Positions 42,936-51,868 of a stretch of 64,000 nucleotides of DNA are shown piece after piece. Every line of letters begins with the position of its first letter. Position 1 is the first letter of the stretch. The notes beneath the pieces are model-generated. The model saw only the letters and a list, made by a program, of their open reading frames with translations. It did no database searches and had not been told where the DNA came from. Origin of the DNA: DASWOJ01 sp964242415 (GTDB lineage: Bacteria > Pseudomonadota > Alphaproteobacteria > Acetobacterales > Acetobacteraceae); NCBI GenBank assembly GCA_964242415.1, contig CAXTAT010000029.1, positions 1 to 64,000 of the forward strand, given 5' to 3'. Position numbers and translations under genes: made by a program.

Positions 42936-43904
42936 ATGTTCCCCATCACCCGCCTCCGCCGCCTCCGCCGCACCAGCGCCCTGCGCGACCTGGTGCGGGA
43001 GACCCGCGTCACCGCGCACGACCTGATCCTCCCGCTGTTCGTCGAGGAGGAGATCGACGCCCCTGTGCCCATCGCCTCGATGCCCGGCGTGTCCCGCATC
43101 CCCGAGCGCCACCTGGCCCGCGAGATCGAGGCCATCGCCCGCGACGGGGTCCGCGCCGTCATGCTGTTCGGCATCAGCCGGCACAAGGACGCTATCGGCA
43201 GCGACACCATGCATGTCGATGGCCTGCTGGCCCGCATGACCCGAATCGCCAAGGGCGCCGCGCCGGACCTGGTGGTGATGACCGACAACTGCTTCTGCGA
43301 GTACACCGACCACGGCCACTGCGGCATCGTCGGCTCCGGCGGCGCCGTGCTGAACGACCAGACGCTGAAGAACCTGGCGACGCAGGCGGTGGTCGCCGCC
43401 GATGCCGGGGCGGACGTGATCGCGCCGAGCGCCATGATGGACGGCCAGATCGGCGCGATCCGCCGGGCGCTGGACATGGCCGGGCATGACGGCGTGCCGG
43501 TGCTGGCATACTCGACCAAGTTCGCCTCGGCGTTCTACGGGCCGTTCCGCGCCGCCTCCGGCTGCGACCTGCAGGGCGACCGCAAAACGTACCAAATGGA
43601 CCCGGCCAACGCGCGCGAGGCCCTGCGCGAAAGCCTGGAGGACGAGGCCGAGGGCGCCGACATGCTGATGGTGAAGCCCGGCCTGGCCTACCTCGACGTG
43701 CTGGCCCGCATCCGCGAGCGCACCCTGCTGCCGCTGGCGGTGTACCAGGTCAGCGGCGAGTACGCGATGATCAAGTTCGCCGCGCAGGCCGGGGCGCTCG
43801 ATGAAGCGCGGGTGGTGCGCGAGACGCTGGGTGCGTTCAAGCGGGCCGGGGCGGACCTGATCCTGAGCTACTTCACGCGGGACGTGGTGCGGGAGGGATT
43901 CTAG
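42936..43904 (+). CDS. hemB: delta-aminolevulinic acid dehydratase (porphobilinogen synthase)
   Basis: A 322-residue enzyme condensing two 5-aminolevulinates to porphobilinogen, common to haem and bacteriochlorophyll synthesis. Motifs: FPITRLRRLRRTSALRDLVR at the N-terminus; VMTDNCFCEYTDHGHCGIV with the three cysteines of zinc-type enzymes; LAYSTKFASAFYGPFRAA; and MLMVKPGLAYLDVLARIRER, carrying the two active-site lysines. AAGGA lies ten bases before the ATG. Full length and no anomalies. Confidence 0.97.
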   Translation: MFPITRLRRLRRTSALRDLVRETRVTAHDLILPLFVEEEIDAPVPIASMPGVSRIPERHLAREIEAIARDGVRAVMLFGISRHKDAIGSDTMHVDGLLARMTRIAKGAAPDLVVMTDNCFCEYTDHGHCGIVGSGGAVLNDQTLKNLATQAVVAADAGADVIAPSAMMDGQIGAIRRALDMAGHDGVPVLAYSTKFASAFYGPFRAASGCDLQGDRKTYQMDPANAREALRESLEDEAEGADMLMVKPGLAYLDVLARIRERTLLPLAVYQVSGEYAMIKFAAQAGALDEARVVRETLGAFKRAGADLILSYFTRDVVREGF

Positions 43905-44044
43905 CACCACACGACCTGCGGTGGTAGCAGCCAGCGCGGTCCGCGAACGGTTCCAGCGGCGGGCGTCAACCCTAAGTTGGCGGAGCCTGGAGGGCGCAGA
44001 TCGGTATGCCCGGCGCTGGCGATGGACGAGGCCACCTGCAACCA

Positions 44045-45064
44045 TCAGGCCGGCATGTGCAGCCAAGCTCGGACGGCGTCGCGCAGAAAGGCCTGGGCCT
44101 CAAGGTCCTGCACAGGGTTGCCGGCGCGGTGGCCCCAGACGCTTGGGATCGGCCGCAGCTCGGCGTGGGCCAGATACAGAAGTTCCACCACATTGTCCGC
44201 TATGCGGAAATACAGGTCGGTCTCGCCCGGCAGCAGCAAAACGCGGGCGCGGATGGCGCGCAAGGCCGCGGGCAGGTCGCCGCCATAGGGTGGAGAGCTG
44301 CTGATATCCGAGGCGTGCCAAGTCTTGAGCTGTGCATACAGGTCGGCGGCGTGCTTGCCGTCATAGCGCCGCTCCCAGTCCTCCACCAGGAAGCCCTCCA
44401 GGTCCGGCGCGCCCAGGACGGTGCGGTGCAGGTCCGCCCTGTAGAAGTCCTGGCTGAGCGCCCACCCGGCATAGATGCGGGCGAAGGCGCGGATCGCCGC
44501 CCGTGGCTCGGCGCTGAAGCGGCCATCCCCCGTCCACTCCGGCGCGGCCTCCAGCACCGCCATCAGCCCATCCAGGAACACCTGGTTGTGCACGGCCGTG
44601 CGGGCGCTGCCGCAGACGACGACGATGCGGTCCACCGCGTCCGGGAACGCCGCCGCCCAGTGGTAAGCCTGGATCGCACCCATGGAGAAGCCATAGGCGC
44701 AGGCCAGCCGGTCGATCCCCCACACTTCCCGCAGCAGCCGGGCCTGCGCCTGCACGTTGTCCCCGGCCGTCACCAGCGAGGGGTAAGCCGCGCTGTTGCT
44801 GGGCGAGCTGGACAGGCCGCCGCCGAACTGGTCGGCCTGGATTATGAACCAGCGCGTCGGGTCCAGGATGCCGTCCAGGCCGATCAGCCATTCCAAGTCC
44901 GTATGCTGGGCGCCGTAGCTGGTGGGATACAGGATCACGTTGTCCCGGGCGGGCGACAGGGTGCCGTGCGTCTTCCAGCTCAGCCGCGCGCCGGGCAGGG
45001 TGGCGCCGGATTGCAGGGGCAGGTCGCCCAGGTCGTAGATGCCCCGTTGCTGCGGCCAGTCCAT
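44045..45064 (-). CDS. alpha/beta hydrolase of the homoserine O-acetyltransferase (MetX) superfamily
   Basis: A 339-residue alpha/beta fold protein. It begins IYDLGDLPLQSGATLPGARL. It shows the nucleophile elbow ACAYGFSMGAIQAYHWA, an acid in LLLPGETDLYFRI and a histidine in SVWGHRAGNP. The arrangement resembles MetX, but motifs such as GGSMGG are not conserved and a true metX is present at 51869, so a hydrolase or acyltransferase with another substrate is likely. Single-gene unit, convergent with hemB. Confidence 0.8.
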   Translation of the reverse strand: MDWPQQRGIYDLGDLPLQSGATLPGARLSWKTHGTLSPARDNVILYPTSYGAQHTDLEWLIGLDGILDPTRWFIIQADQFGGGLSSSPSNSAAYPSLVTAGDNVQAQARLLREVWGIDRLACAYGFSMGAIQAYHWAAAFPDAVDRIVVVCGSARTAVHNQVFLDGLMAVLEAAPEWTGDGRFSAEPRAAIRAFARIYAGWALSQDFYRADLHRTVLGAPDLEGFLVEDWERRYDGKHAADLYAQLKTWHASDISSSPPYGGDLPAALRAIRARVLLLPGETDLYFRIADNVVELLYLAHAELRPIPSVWGHRAGNPVQDLEAQAFLRDAVRAWLHMPA

Positions 45065-45187
45065 GCGGCGTCCTCCCGTTGCGCCGATCCTACCGGGGCC
45101 ATCCGTTCACGGCCAGTGGTGCAGCCGGGGGCCAGTGGCGCAGCCGGCTTGCACCCCATATCGATGGCATGCAGGACGGAGCCTCCG

Positions 45188-45652
45188 ATGGAACGTGTCG
45201 CCAATTATCCCCGCCCGCCGCGGCTGGAGCCTGCGGGGCGCCGGGTGCGCGTCGTGCTGGGCGGGGTGACCATCCTCGATACGGACGCCGCCTGGCGCGT
45301 GCTGGAGACCTACCATCCGCCCAGCTACTACCTGCCGCAAGCCGCCTTCCTGCCCGGCAGCCTGGCGCCGTCGCCGGGCCGCGGTAGCCTGTGCGAGTGG
45401 AAGGGCCAGGCCACTTACTTCACGGTGCAGGCTGGCGGCGCGGCGGCGAAGGATGCCGCCTGGGGCTACCCGCATCCCACGCCGGCGTTCGCCGCCATCC
45501 TGGGGCATGTCGCGCTCTATCCCGGCCGCATGGACGCCTGCTACGTCGATGACGACGTCGTCGTGCCGCAGGAGGGTGGGTTCTACGGCGGCTGGATCAC
45601 GCCGGACTTGGTCGGCCCGTTCAAGGGCGGGCCGGGAACCCAGTTCTGGTAG
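45188..45652 (+). CDS. DUF427 domain protein
   Basis: A 154-residue protein of the DUF427 family, whose function is unknown. Diagnostic features: VRVVLGGVTILDTDAAWRVL near the start, ETYHPPSYYLPQAAF, CEWKGQATYFTV mid-protein and GHVALYPGRMDACYVDDDVV near the end. The ATG at 45188 has ACGGAG just upstream; another in-frame ATG at 45164 would add eight residues. Confidence 0.88.
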   Translation: MERVANYPRPPRLEPAGRRVRVVLGGVTILDTDAAWRVLETYHPPSYYLPQAAFLPGSLAPSPGRGSLCEWKGQATYFTVQAGGAAAKDAAWGYPHPTPAFAAILGHVALYPGRMDACYVDDDVVVPQEGGFYGGWITPDLVGPFKGGPGTQFW

Positions 45653-45744
45653 GGTGGGTCCGGCTGAACAAGCTCCGGTAATGGCTGAACCCGGCTCCGG
45701 CCGAGGGTGTTGCCCGCCGGCTCCCCAAACGTAAAGGCGCCACC

Positions 45745-47139
45745 TTGGACGGCTCCCTGATCGCACGGACCGCGCCGGTCCCTGCGCAAACGCGCTGGCG
45801 CCATGCCGCCGAGACGCTGCGCCTGGCCACGCCCCTGGCCGTGGCGCAACTGGCCGGCGTCGCGATGGGCGCAACCGATACCGCCCTGCTGGGTGCATTG
45901 AGCGGGGACGCGCTGGCGGCCGGCGGGCTGGGCGCCATGCTGTTCATCACCGTCACGATCCTGCTGCAGGGGATGCTGACATCGGTCAGCGTTCTGGTGG
46001 CGCAGGCGCGCGGCGCGGGAGACGACGCCGGGGTGCCGGCGCCATACTGGGTGGGGCTGGGAATGGCGCTGCTGCTGTCGGCGCCAGCCTGGGCAGTATT
46101 CACGGAGGCCGGGCCGCTGCTGCGGCTGGCTGGGCAGCCGGCGGCGCTGGCGGCGGATACGGCGCGCTACATGGACGTGCTGCGCTGGGCCACGCCGGGC
46201 GCCATGGTGGGAATCGGCCTAATGCGCGCCTTCCTGCCCGCCATCGGCCAGGGCGCGGCCATCCTGTGCGTGTCGCTGGCGGCGGTGCCGGTGAACCTGG
46301 TGCTGTGCTTCGGCCTGATCCACGGGCGGTGGAGCCTGCCGGCGCTGGGTCTTCCGGGGGCGGCCCTGGCGACGGTGCTGGTGGAGACGGCGATGGCGCT
46401 GCTGCTGCTGGCCTGGCTGCACGGGCGGGCGCCGCTGCGGCGGTTTGTCCGGTGGCGGCAGCCGGGCGTGGCGCTGCTCGGGCGTATGCTGGCGCTGGGA
46501 TTGCCCGTCACCGGGACCTTTACGGTGGAGACCGGGCTGTTCCTCGCCATCGGGCTGCTGGTCGGGCGGCTTGGCCCGGCGGCGCTGGCGGCGCATCAGA
46601 TCGCGCTCACCATCGTGTCGGTGTCGTTCATGGTGCCGCTTGCCATCGCGCAGGCGGCCAACGTGCGGGTCGGCCACCGGATCGGCGCCGGGGATGCCCC
46701 GGGGGCACGGCGAGCCGGGCTGGTGGCCATCGCCCTGGCCGGCGGGACGGAGGCGCTGGCGGCCATGGCGCTCGTGCTGGCGCCGGGCACGCTAGTAGCG
46801 GCGTTCATCGACCCGGCGCTGCCCGCCAACGCCGAGGCTTACGGCTCCGCCATCGGCCTGCTGGGGATCGCCGCGGTGTTCCAGACGGCGGACGGCGTGC
46901 AGTCCGCGGCCGGCGGCGCACTGCGCGGCATGGGGGATACGCGGGTGCCGTTCCTCCTGGCGGCGGCGGGCTACTGGGGGCTTGGCTTCCCGGCGGCGTG
47001 GTGGCTGACGGCGCGGTCCGGCTGGGGGGCAGCAGGGGCCTGGTGGGGCCTGGCGGCAAGCCTGCTGCTGGTGGCGGTCCTGTTGACGACACGGTTCCTG
47101 CACCGCAGCCAGCGTGCTAGGATGAACACTGCAGGTTAA
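45745..47139 (+). CDS. MATE-family multidrug efflux transporter
   Basis: A 464-residue inner-membrane protein with about 12 hydrophobic helices in two related halves. The NorM-type signature is LRLATPLAVAQLAGVAMGAT then DTALLGALSGDALAAGGLGA in the first half; the second half starts LALGLPVTGTFTVETGLFLA and includes ALAAHQIALTIVSVSFMVPL. Exchanges drugs or metabolites for Na+ or H+. The start is TTG at 45745. Single-gene unit. Confidence 0.9.
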   Translation: MDGSLIARTAPVPAQTRWRHAAETLRLATPLAVAQLAGVAMGATDTALLGALSGDALAAGGLGAMLFITVTILLQGMLTSVSVLVAQARGAGDDAGVPAPYWVGLGMALLLSAPAWAVFTEAGPLLRLAGQPAALAADTARYMDVLRWATPGAMVGIGLMRAFLPAIGQGAAILCVSLAAVPVNLVLCFGLIHGRWSLPALGLPGAALATVLVETAMALLLLAWLHGRAPLRRFVRWRQPGVALLGRMLALGLPVTGTFTVETGLFLAIGLLVGRLGPAALAAHQIALTIVSVSFMVPLAIAQAANVRVGHRIGAGDAPGARRAGLVAIALAGGTEALAAMALVLAPGTLVAAFIDPALPANAEAYGSAIGLLGIAAVFQTADGVQSAAGGALRGMGDTRVPFLLAAAGYWGLGFPAAWWLTARSGWGAAGAWWGLAASLLLVAVLLTTRFLHRSQRARMNTAG

Positions 47140-47237
47140 CTGTCACGTCATGATGATTTAGGTTTTGCTAACAAGTCTTCTTTCGTGGCACTGAGGGGTG
47201 GCTTGTCCCGCAATCGCGCGGTGGGACCAAAATTGGG

Positions 47238-47816
47238 ATGACGTTCATGATCCGCAGCCATCCCGCCCCCACGCCCGGTGCTGCAAGATGTTCTGGCGGT
47301 CTTCGGTTTGGCGTCGTGTGCATGCTGCTGCTGTCTGGCCCGGTGCTGGGGCAATCGGCGCTGGGACAATCTGCTTCCCCGGCCCTTCCCGACCTTTCCC
47401 TTCTTGGCGTCGCGGCGGTCCAGGATACCGAGGGTGCAACGCCAGTCCGCCTGGTCGTCGTGCATTGGAAGATCAAGCAGGGGCAGGAGAAGGAGTTCCT
47501 GGATTACTGGGCGCAACGCTCCCCCGTGGCGGACCGGTCGGGCCTGGTGGGCGAGTTCCTCAGCTCGGTCGAGGACCGGGGCCGCTTTCCCTGGATCAAC
47601 ATGCAAGCGGTCAGCGCCAACTACACCTCGTTCTTCAACATCGGCATTTGGAAGAACTCCGCCGCGTTCGAGGACCAGATCGGCAAGTATATCGACACCA
47701 GCCGTCCGCCGCTGCCGTTCGAGGCGGAGCGGCGGGAGCGGGTGTTCCTGCAGCCGGAGCGGTGGCGCATCGGCGGCAGCGCGCTATCCCTGTCCGACCA
47801 GCCCGGCGTGAAGTAG
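47238..47816 (+). CDS. exported protein with antibiotic-biosynthesis-monooxygenase-like core
   Basis: A 192-residue protein of unknown function. A signal-peptide-like segment (FGVVCMLLLSGPVLGQSALG) is followed by a compact alpha+beta region: PVRLVVVHWKIKQGQEKEFL, DYWAQRSPV, then FFNIGIWKNSAAFEDQIGKY. The His-Trp-Lys-Ile strand followed by an acidic helix and a later W-x-N-x-x-A-F-E helix is typical of the ABM/dimeric ferredoxin-like fold. The substrate cannot be predicted. Confidence 0.65.
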   Translation: MTFMIRSHPAPTPGAARCSGGLRFGVVCMLLLSGPVLGQSALGQSASPALPDLSLLGVAAVQDTEGATPVRLVVVHWKIKQGQEKEFLDYWAQRSPVADRSGLVGEFLSSVEDRGRFPWINMQAVSANYTSFFNIGIWKNSAAFEDQIGKYIDTSRPPLPFEAERRERVFLQPERWRIGGSALSLSDQPGVK

Positions 47817-48016
47817 CCGCCGCAGCAGCCTCCCGCCGCTGGCCGGTCGGCGTTGGGAGTGCAACGGTCCCCGGGCAGGCCGCGGGCGGATCGCTGGCAA
47901 ACGGGAGGGCGATCCGGAGTTGGCTGGCTGCCACCGCTTGAGGATGCAGGGACGCTGAACCCGCTAGCGGTCGGTGCCCTCAACGCCACCGGCGGACGGC
48001 TCGAACCCATGCAGCT

Positions 48017-48679
48017 TCATCCCAGCATCCCCGGCGATGCCTCTCCGGCCCGCACCGCCGCCGCGAGGCGGTTGGCTGGCGGGGCCAGGGGGCACAGGTA
48101 GCGGGCCGAATAGGCGCAGGACGGGTTGTAGGCGAAGTTGAAGTCCAGCACCGCCCGGCCATCCCGCGCAATGCCCAGGTCGGCGGACTTGATCGTGTCC
48201 AGCAGGTAGCGGCCCGCGCCGTAGGTCTCCCGCCCGCTGGTTGCGTCGGCGAACGGCAGGAACACGCCGCCGCCATAGCCCAGCAGCCAATACGCGGTCA
48301 GCTCCCCGCCCAGAACCGGCGCCAGGTCGGTCGTGCGGGCGATGGGGCGCATACGCACCTCGCCATCCGCACCGGCTGGGAACGCCTCCTCCGGACCGTC
48401 CAGCGGGGCCATGACGGTCAGGATGCGCAATGCCGGGTTGTAGGGAAAGTACGGCAGGCCGGTGAAGACGGCGCCGGGCTCGATGGGGGACTGCGGATGG
48501 CTGCGGAACAGCCCATTCCGGACCGTGCGCCAGTGCTGCCAGGCGGCCTGCGGGTCCGGCCCGGCGCGCACGGCGGCATAAAGGTCGGCCACCTGACGCC
48601 GCCAGTCCCATAGCGCCAGGTCCCACGACGCCAAATTCGGCAATGTCAGACCCGCCGGCGCCAGGTTCGGCGGCGTCAC
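48017..48679 (-). CDS. DUF1684 domain protein
   Basis: A 220-residue protein of the DUF1684 family (function unknown). Hallmarks: WRRQVADLYAAVRAGPDPQA, then WRTVRNGLFRSHPQSPI near the N-terminus, and YGGGVFLPFADATSGRETYG, AGRYLLDTIKSADLG, FNFAYNPSCAY and LCPLAPPANRL in the C-terminal half. It lies 2 bp downstream of the prephenate dehydrogenase gene and is probably co-transcribed with it, although a metabolic link is not evident. Confidence 0.87.
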   Translation of the reverse strand: MTPPNLAPAGLTLPNLASWDLALWDWRRQVADLYAAVRAGPDPQAAWQHWRTVRNGLFRSHPQSPIEPGAVFTGLPYFPYNPALRILTVMAPLDGPEEAFPAGADGEVRMRPIARTTDLAPVLGGELTAYWLLGYGGGVFLPFADATSGRETYGAGRYLLDTIKSADLGIARDGRAVLDFNFAYNPSCAYSARYLCPLAPPANRLAAAVRAGEASPGMLG

Positions 48680-48681
48680 GC

Positions 48682-49674
48682 TCAGGCCTGCTTCAGGTCA
48701 ATCAGGCCCTGGCGGATCTTGCGGCCGCGGCCGATGCGGTCCTCGATGTAGGCGGCGTCGCCCCAGCGCACGGCGCGGGCCATCGCCTGGGCGTCCTCGG
48801 TGAAGCGGGCCAGCATCTCCAGCAGGGCCTCGCGGTTGTTCAGGAAGATGTCGCGCCACATCACGGGATCGCTGGCGGCGATACGGGTGAAGTCGCGGAA
48901 GCCGGAGGCGGCGAACTTCAGCACCTCGGCCCGGCTGGCGTCGGCGCCGCCCCCCGCTGCCGCACCGTCCTTAGCCCCGCCTTCTCGCGCCAGATCATCC
49001 GCGGTGCCGCAGATGGTGAAGGCGATCAGGTGCGGCAGGTGGCTCACGATGGCCAGCACGCGGTCGTGGTGCTCGGGGTCCATGACCTCCACCATGCTGC
49101 CCATGCGGCGCCACAGCTCGGCCACCTGCTCGACGGCCTCCGGGTCGGCGCCGGCCGGGGGGGAGATCAGGCACCAGCGCCCGGTGAACAGGGTGCTGAA
49201 GCCGGCGTCGGGTCCGGAGTACTCGGTGCCGGCCAAGGGATGCGCGGGAACGAAGCGCACGCCCGGCGGCAGCAGCGGCGCCAGGTCACGGATGACGGAG
49301 ACCTTGGTGCTGCCGACATCGGTCACGATGGAGCCGGGCTGCAGGTGCGGCGCGATGGCGGCGCCGATGGCGGCATAGGCGCCGACGGGGGCGCACAGCA
49401 TCACACAGTCGGCACCCTGGACGGCGCGGGCCGGGTCAGGCTCGATCCGGTCGGCGAAGCCCAGCGCGGCGGCGCGGGCCAGCACGGTGGGGCTGCTGTC
49501 GGTGACGACGACCTCCGCCGCCAAGTCTCCCCCGGGACGCCCGCGATCATGCGCGATGCGGGCGACGGAGCTGCCGATCAGCCCGGCGCCGATCAGCACC
49601 AGGCGCTGGAACACCGGGCCTTGCAGCACGGCCCGCAAGTCCGAAGCGCCGGCGCCGGGCGCGAAGTCAGGCAT
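48682..49674 (-). CDS. tyrC: prephenate/arogenate (cyclohexadienyl) dehydrogenase
   Basis: A 330-residue NAD(P)-dependent enzyme of tyrosine synthesis. It has the nucleotide loop LVLIGAGLIGSSVARIA, CVMLCAPVGAYAAIG, IVTDVGSTKVSVI, FVPAHPLAGTEYSGPDAGF (substrate-binding histidine region) and EHHDRVLAIVSHLPHLIAF, then FRDFTRIAASDPVMWRDIFL in the helical dimer domain. The ATG at 49674 lies inside the end of hisC (8-bp overlap). An insertion with AAAGGGADAS precedes the dimer domain. Confidence 0.92.
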   Translation of the reverse strand: MPDFAPGAGASDLRAVLQGPVFQRLVLIGAGLIGSSVARIAHDRGRPGGDLAAEVVVTDSSPTVLARAAALGFADRIEPDPARAVQGADCVMLCAPVGAYAAIGAAIAPHLQPGSIVTDVGSTKVSVIRDLAPLLPPGVRFVPAHPLAGTEYSGPDAGFSTLFTGRWCLISPPAGADPEAVEQVAELWRRMGSMVEVMDPEHHDRVLAIVSHLPHLIAFTICGTADDLAREGGAKDGAAAGGGADASRAEVLKFAASGFRDFTRIAASDPVMWRDIFLNNREALLEMLARFTEDAQAMARAVRWGDAAYIEDRIGRGRKIRQGLIDLKQA

Positions 49675-50827
49675 GGAGGGGTTGCGCCGTCCCAGCTTGG
49701 GCAATCCCAACTTGGGCAACCCCAGCCTGGGCCTCCCTGGCCTGCGCCTCCATATGCCGTGCCAGGATGTCGGCAGCCAGCGCACACTCCTCCGCCGTGC
49801 CGACCGTGATCCGCAGGCAATGCGGCAGGCCATAGCCGCCCATGGCGCGCACGATCACGCCGCGGGCGCGCAATGCGCCATTGGCGGCGTCGGCGGCGGC
49901 CGGCTGGCCGAGATCCGCCAGGACGAAGTTGCCCTCGCTCGGCCAGACCCGGATGCCGGCACCATCGAGCGCCCGCGTCAGCCAGGCGCGGTACTCCGTG
50001 TTATGCTGCCGCCCGGCCGCTTCCCACCCTGGCTCGGCCAGGGCGGCGATCCCGGCAGCCTGGGCCGGCAGGCTGACGTTGAACGGGCCGCGCACCCGGT
50101 TCAGCACATCGGCGATCGCAGCCGGCGCATAGCACCAGCCCAGGCGCATCCCGCCCAGGCCCCAGATCTTGCTGAACGTGCGGGTCATCACCGTGTTGTC
50201 CCCGGCGTCCACCAGCTCCACGCCGGGATCATAGTCCGGCCGGTCCACATACTCGGCATAGGCGGCGTCCAGCACCAGCAACACGTCCGCCGGCAGGCCG
50301 GCGCGCAGGCGGCGCACCTCGCCCTGCGGCACCATGCTTCCGGTGGGGTTGTTGGGGTTGGCCAGGAACACCAGCCGTGTTGCCGGCGACACCGCGGCCA
50401 GCATGGCATCCACGTCGGCCGTCAGGTTGCGCTCCGGCGCCTTCACGGTGGACAGCCCCGCATACTGCCCGGCGATCTCATAGATGCTGAACCCGTGCCG
50501 GCTCATGATCAGCTCGCCGCCAGGACGGGCGTAGGCCAGGCACAGGGCATAGATCAGCTCGTCCGATCCGGCGCCGCAGACGATGCGCGCCGGGTCCAGG
50601 CCAAAATAGCGACCGATGGCGCGGCGCAGCTCCGTGGCGCCGCCGTCGGGGTAGCGGTGCAGTTGCGCGGCCTGCTCGGCATAAGCAGCCTGGGCGCTGG
50701 GCGGGACGCCGAACGCGCCCTCGTTGCTGCTCAGCTTCACCACGCGGTTCTGCCCGGGCGCCTTGCTCTCGCCGCCGACATACGGGCTGATGCCCAGGAT
50801 TTCCGGGCGCGGCAGGGGTCCGGTCAC
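49667..50827 (-). CDS. hisC: histidinol-phosphate/aromatic aminotransferase with repeat-extended tail
   Basis: A 386-residue PLP aminotransferase. Motifs: ISPYVGGESKAPGQNRVVKL with SSNEGAFG; IVCGAGSDELIYALC (PLP phosphate region); FLANPNNPTGSMV; DAAYAEYV; and RTFSKIWGLGGMRLGW with the PLP lysine. Its place between chorismate mutase and prephenate dehydrogenase suggests it also transaminates prephenate or phenylpyruvate-type keto acids. GTG at 50827 overlaps the upstream stop. After ARHMEAQA the C-terminus runs into a (xAQxG)n tandem repeat. Confidence 0.92.
   Translation of the reverse strand: MTGPLPRPEILGISPYVGGESKAPGQNRVVKLSSNEGAFGVPPSAQAAYAEQAAQLHRYPDGGATELRRAIGRYFGLDPARIVCGAGSDELIYALCLAYARPGGELIMSRHGFSIYEIAGQYAGLSTVKAPERNLTADVDAMLAAVSPATRLVFLANPNNPTGSMVPQGEVRRLRAGLPADVLLVLDAAYAEYVDRPDYDPGVELVDAGDNTVMTRTFSKIWGLGGMRLGWCYAPAAIADVLNRVRGPFNVSLPAQAAGIAALAEPGWEAAGRQHNTEYRAWLTRALDGAGIRVWPSEGNFVLADLGQPAAADAANGALRARGVIVRAMGGYGLPHCLRITVGTAEECALAADILARHMEAQAREAQAGVAQVGIAQAGTAQPLHA
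49684..49743. repeat. 15-bp degenerate tandem repeat at the hisC 3' end
   Basis: Four 15-bp units, for example GGGCAATCCCAACTT and GGGCAACCCCAGCCT, encode on the minus strand AQAGV-AQVGI-AQAGT. They lie just upstream of the tyrC start, at the hisC/tyrC overlap. Confidence 0.85.
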
Positions 50828-51717
50828 GCGGCAGGCTCCTGAATGGGGGTGGCGTAGGCACCCAGCACGACGGGCCGGCGCAGCACGGGCTGCAGGGCGT
50901 CCAGGCGCGGGTCGGCGTCGGTGACAAAGCCCTCGACGTCGGCCAGCACCCGCGCGGCGGCGGCGCCCGGGTCGTGGCGCAGGATCACCGGTCCCGCCTG
51001 CAGTCCAGCCGCCTTGAGCGCCGTGCCCAGCCCCTCCCGGCTGACCTCCAGCGGCAGCTCCAGTCCCAGCAGCGAGCGGTCGGCCCCGCTCGGATCGGGC
51101 GGCGCGGCGGCGACCACCAGGGCGTGGACCATCGGCGCCCCTTGCGGCCGCGCCGCCCAGAACGGCAGCCGGGCGACGACATGGATGCGCGGGTCTCCGG
51201 TGTGCAGCAGCGCGGTCCACCAGGCGTCGGCCGGCGCCTCACCCTCGGCGGGCACCGGCAGCACGGCCGCGGTGGCGAGGCCGGCGCTGACTTCGCGGAT
51301 CGCCTGGGCCGGGGAGCGGTGGACGCGCATCGGCGTCAGCGCGCCGAACTGCTCGCGCGCGGCGGCGAGCAGGGCCGGGCCGCCCTCGGCCTCGCAGACC
51401 GTGATCAGCACCGGGCGCTGCTGCGCGGTGAAGGCGTTGATCAGCTCCCGCCATACGCGGACGACGCCGAGCCGGGGGAACGGTCCCTGGTGGCGGGCCA
51501 GCAGGCGGCGGAGGATCGCAGCCTCCCGTCCCGGCCGCAGCGGCACCCGGCCCTTCACGCCCAGCGCGCCGATCTGCGCCACCACGCCGGCCCGGCGCAT
51601 CAGGGTGTCGTGCAACTGGTCGTCCAACGTGTCCAACTCGGCCCGCAGCGCCGCCAAGGCGTCCAGCGGGGCGGGCTGGGGCCATGGAGGGTCGAGCAGG
51701 GGGGCGGAACTGGACAT
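50824..51717 (-). CDS. chorismate mutase (AroQ type) with C-terminal extension
   Basis: A 297-residue protein. The AroQ domain is at the start: LAALRAELDTLDDQLHDTLM, RRAGVVAQIGALGVKGRVPL, RPGREAAILRRLLARHQGPF, covering the expected helices and the arginine and lysine of the active site. It converts chorismate to prephenate. The remaining ~200 residues (VLITVCEAEGGPALLAAARE onward) resemble the start of a prephenate-dehydratase-like or periplasmic-binding fold but lack clear dehydratase motifs, so bifunctionality is not claimed. It is the first gene of the aromatic unit with hisC and tyrC. Confidence 0.85.
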   Translation of the reverse strand: MSSSAPLLDPPWPQPAPLDALAALRAELDTLDDQLHDTLMRRAGVVAQIGALGVKGRVPLRPGREAAILRRLLARHQGPFPRLGVVRVWRELINAFTAQQRPVLITVCEAEGGPALLAAAREQFGALTPMRVHRSPAQAIREVSAGLATAAVLPVPAEGEAPADAWWTALLHTGDPRIHVVARLPFWAARPQGAPMVHALVVAAAPPDPSGADRSLLGLELPLEVSREGLGTALKAAGLQAGPVILRHDPGAAAARVLADVEGFVTDADPRLDALQPVLRRPVVLGAYATPIQEPAA

Positions 51718-51868
51718 CCTGAGGTCTCGTTGGAGTAGGCCGAGGTGCATAGCGGATGCAGCTTGGCGTGCAAAGCGGGCTGGTGCCCAAGGCAGGGCGT
51801 GCAAACCACAACGTGCGCCGCGTGCCGGTTGCCGCACCGGCCCGGTCGGGCCTAATGAGGAACCTGCG

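Noticed and set aside
44045..45064. Second metX
   Set aside because: The fold is shared, but the MetX-specific motifs are absent and a complete metX with metW lies at 51.9-53.8 kb.
51718..51868. SAM-II or similar riboswitch before metX
   Set aside because: I looked for the SAM-II pseudoknot core and its conserved unpaired segments in the leader and did not find them; GC-rich hairpins alone are not enough.
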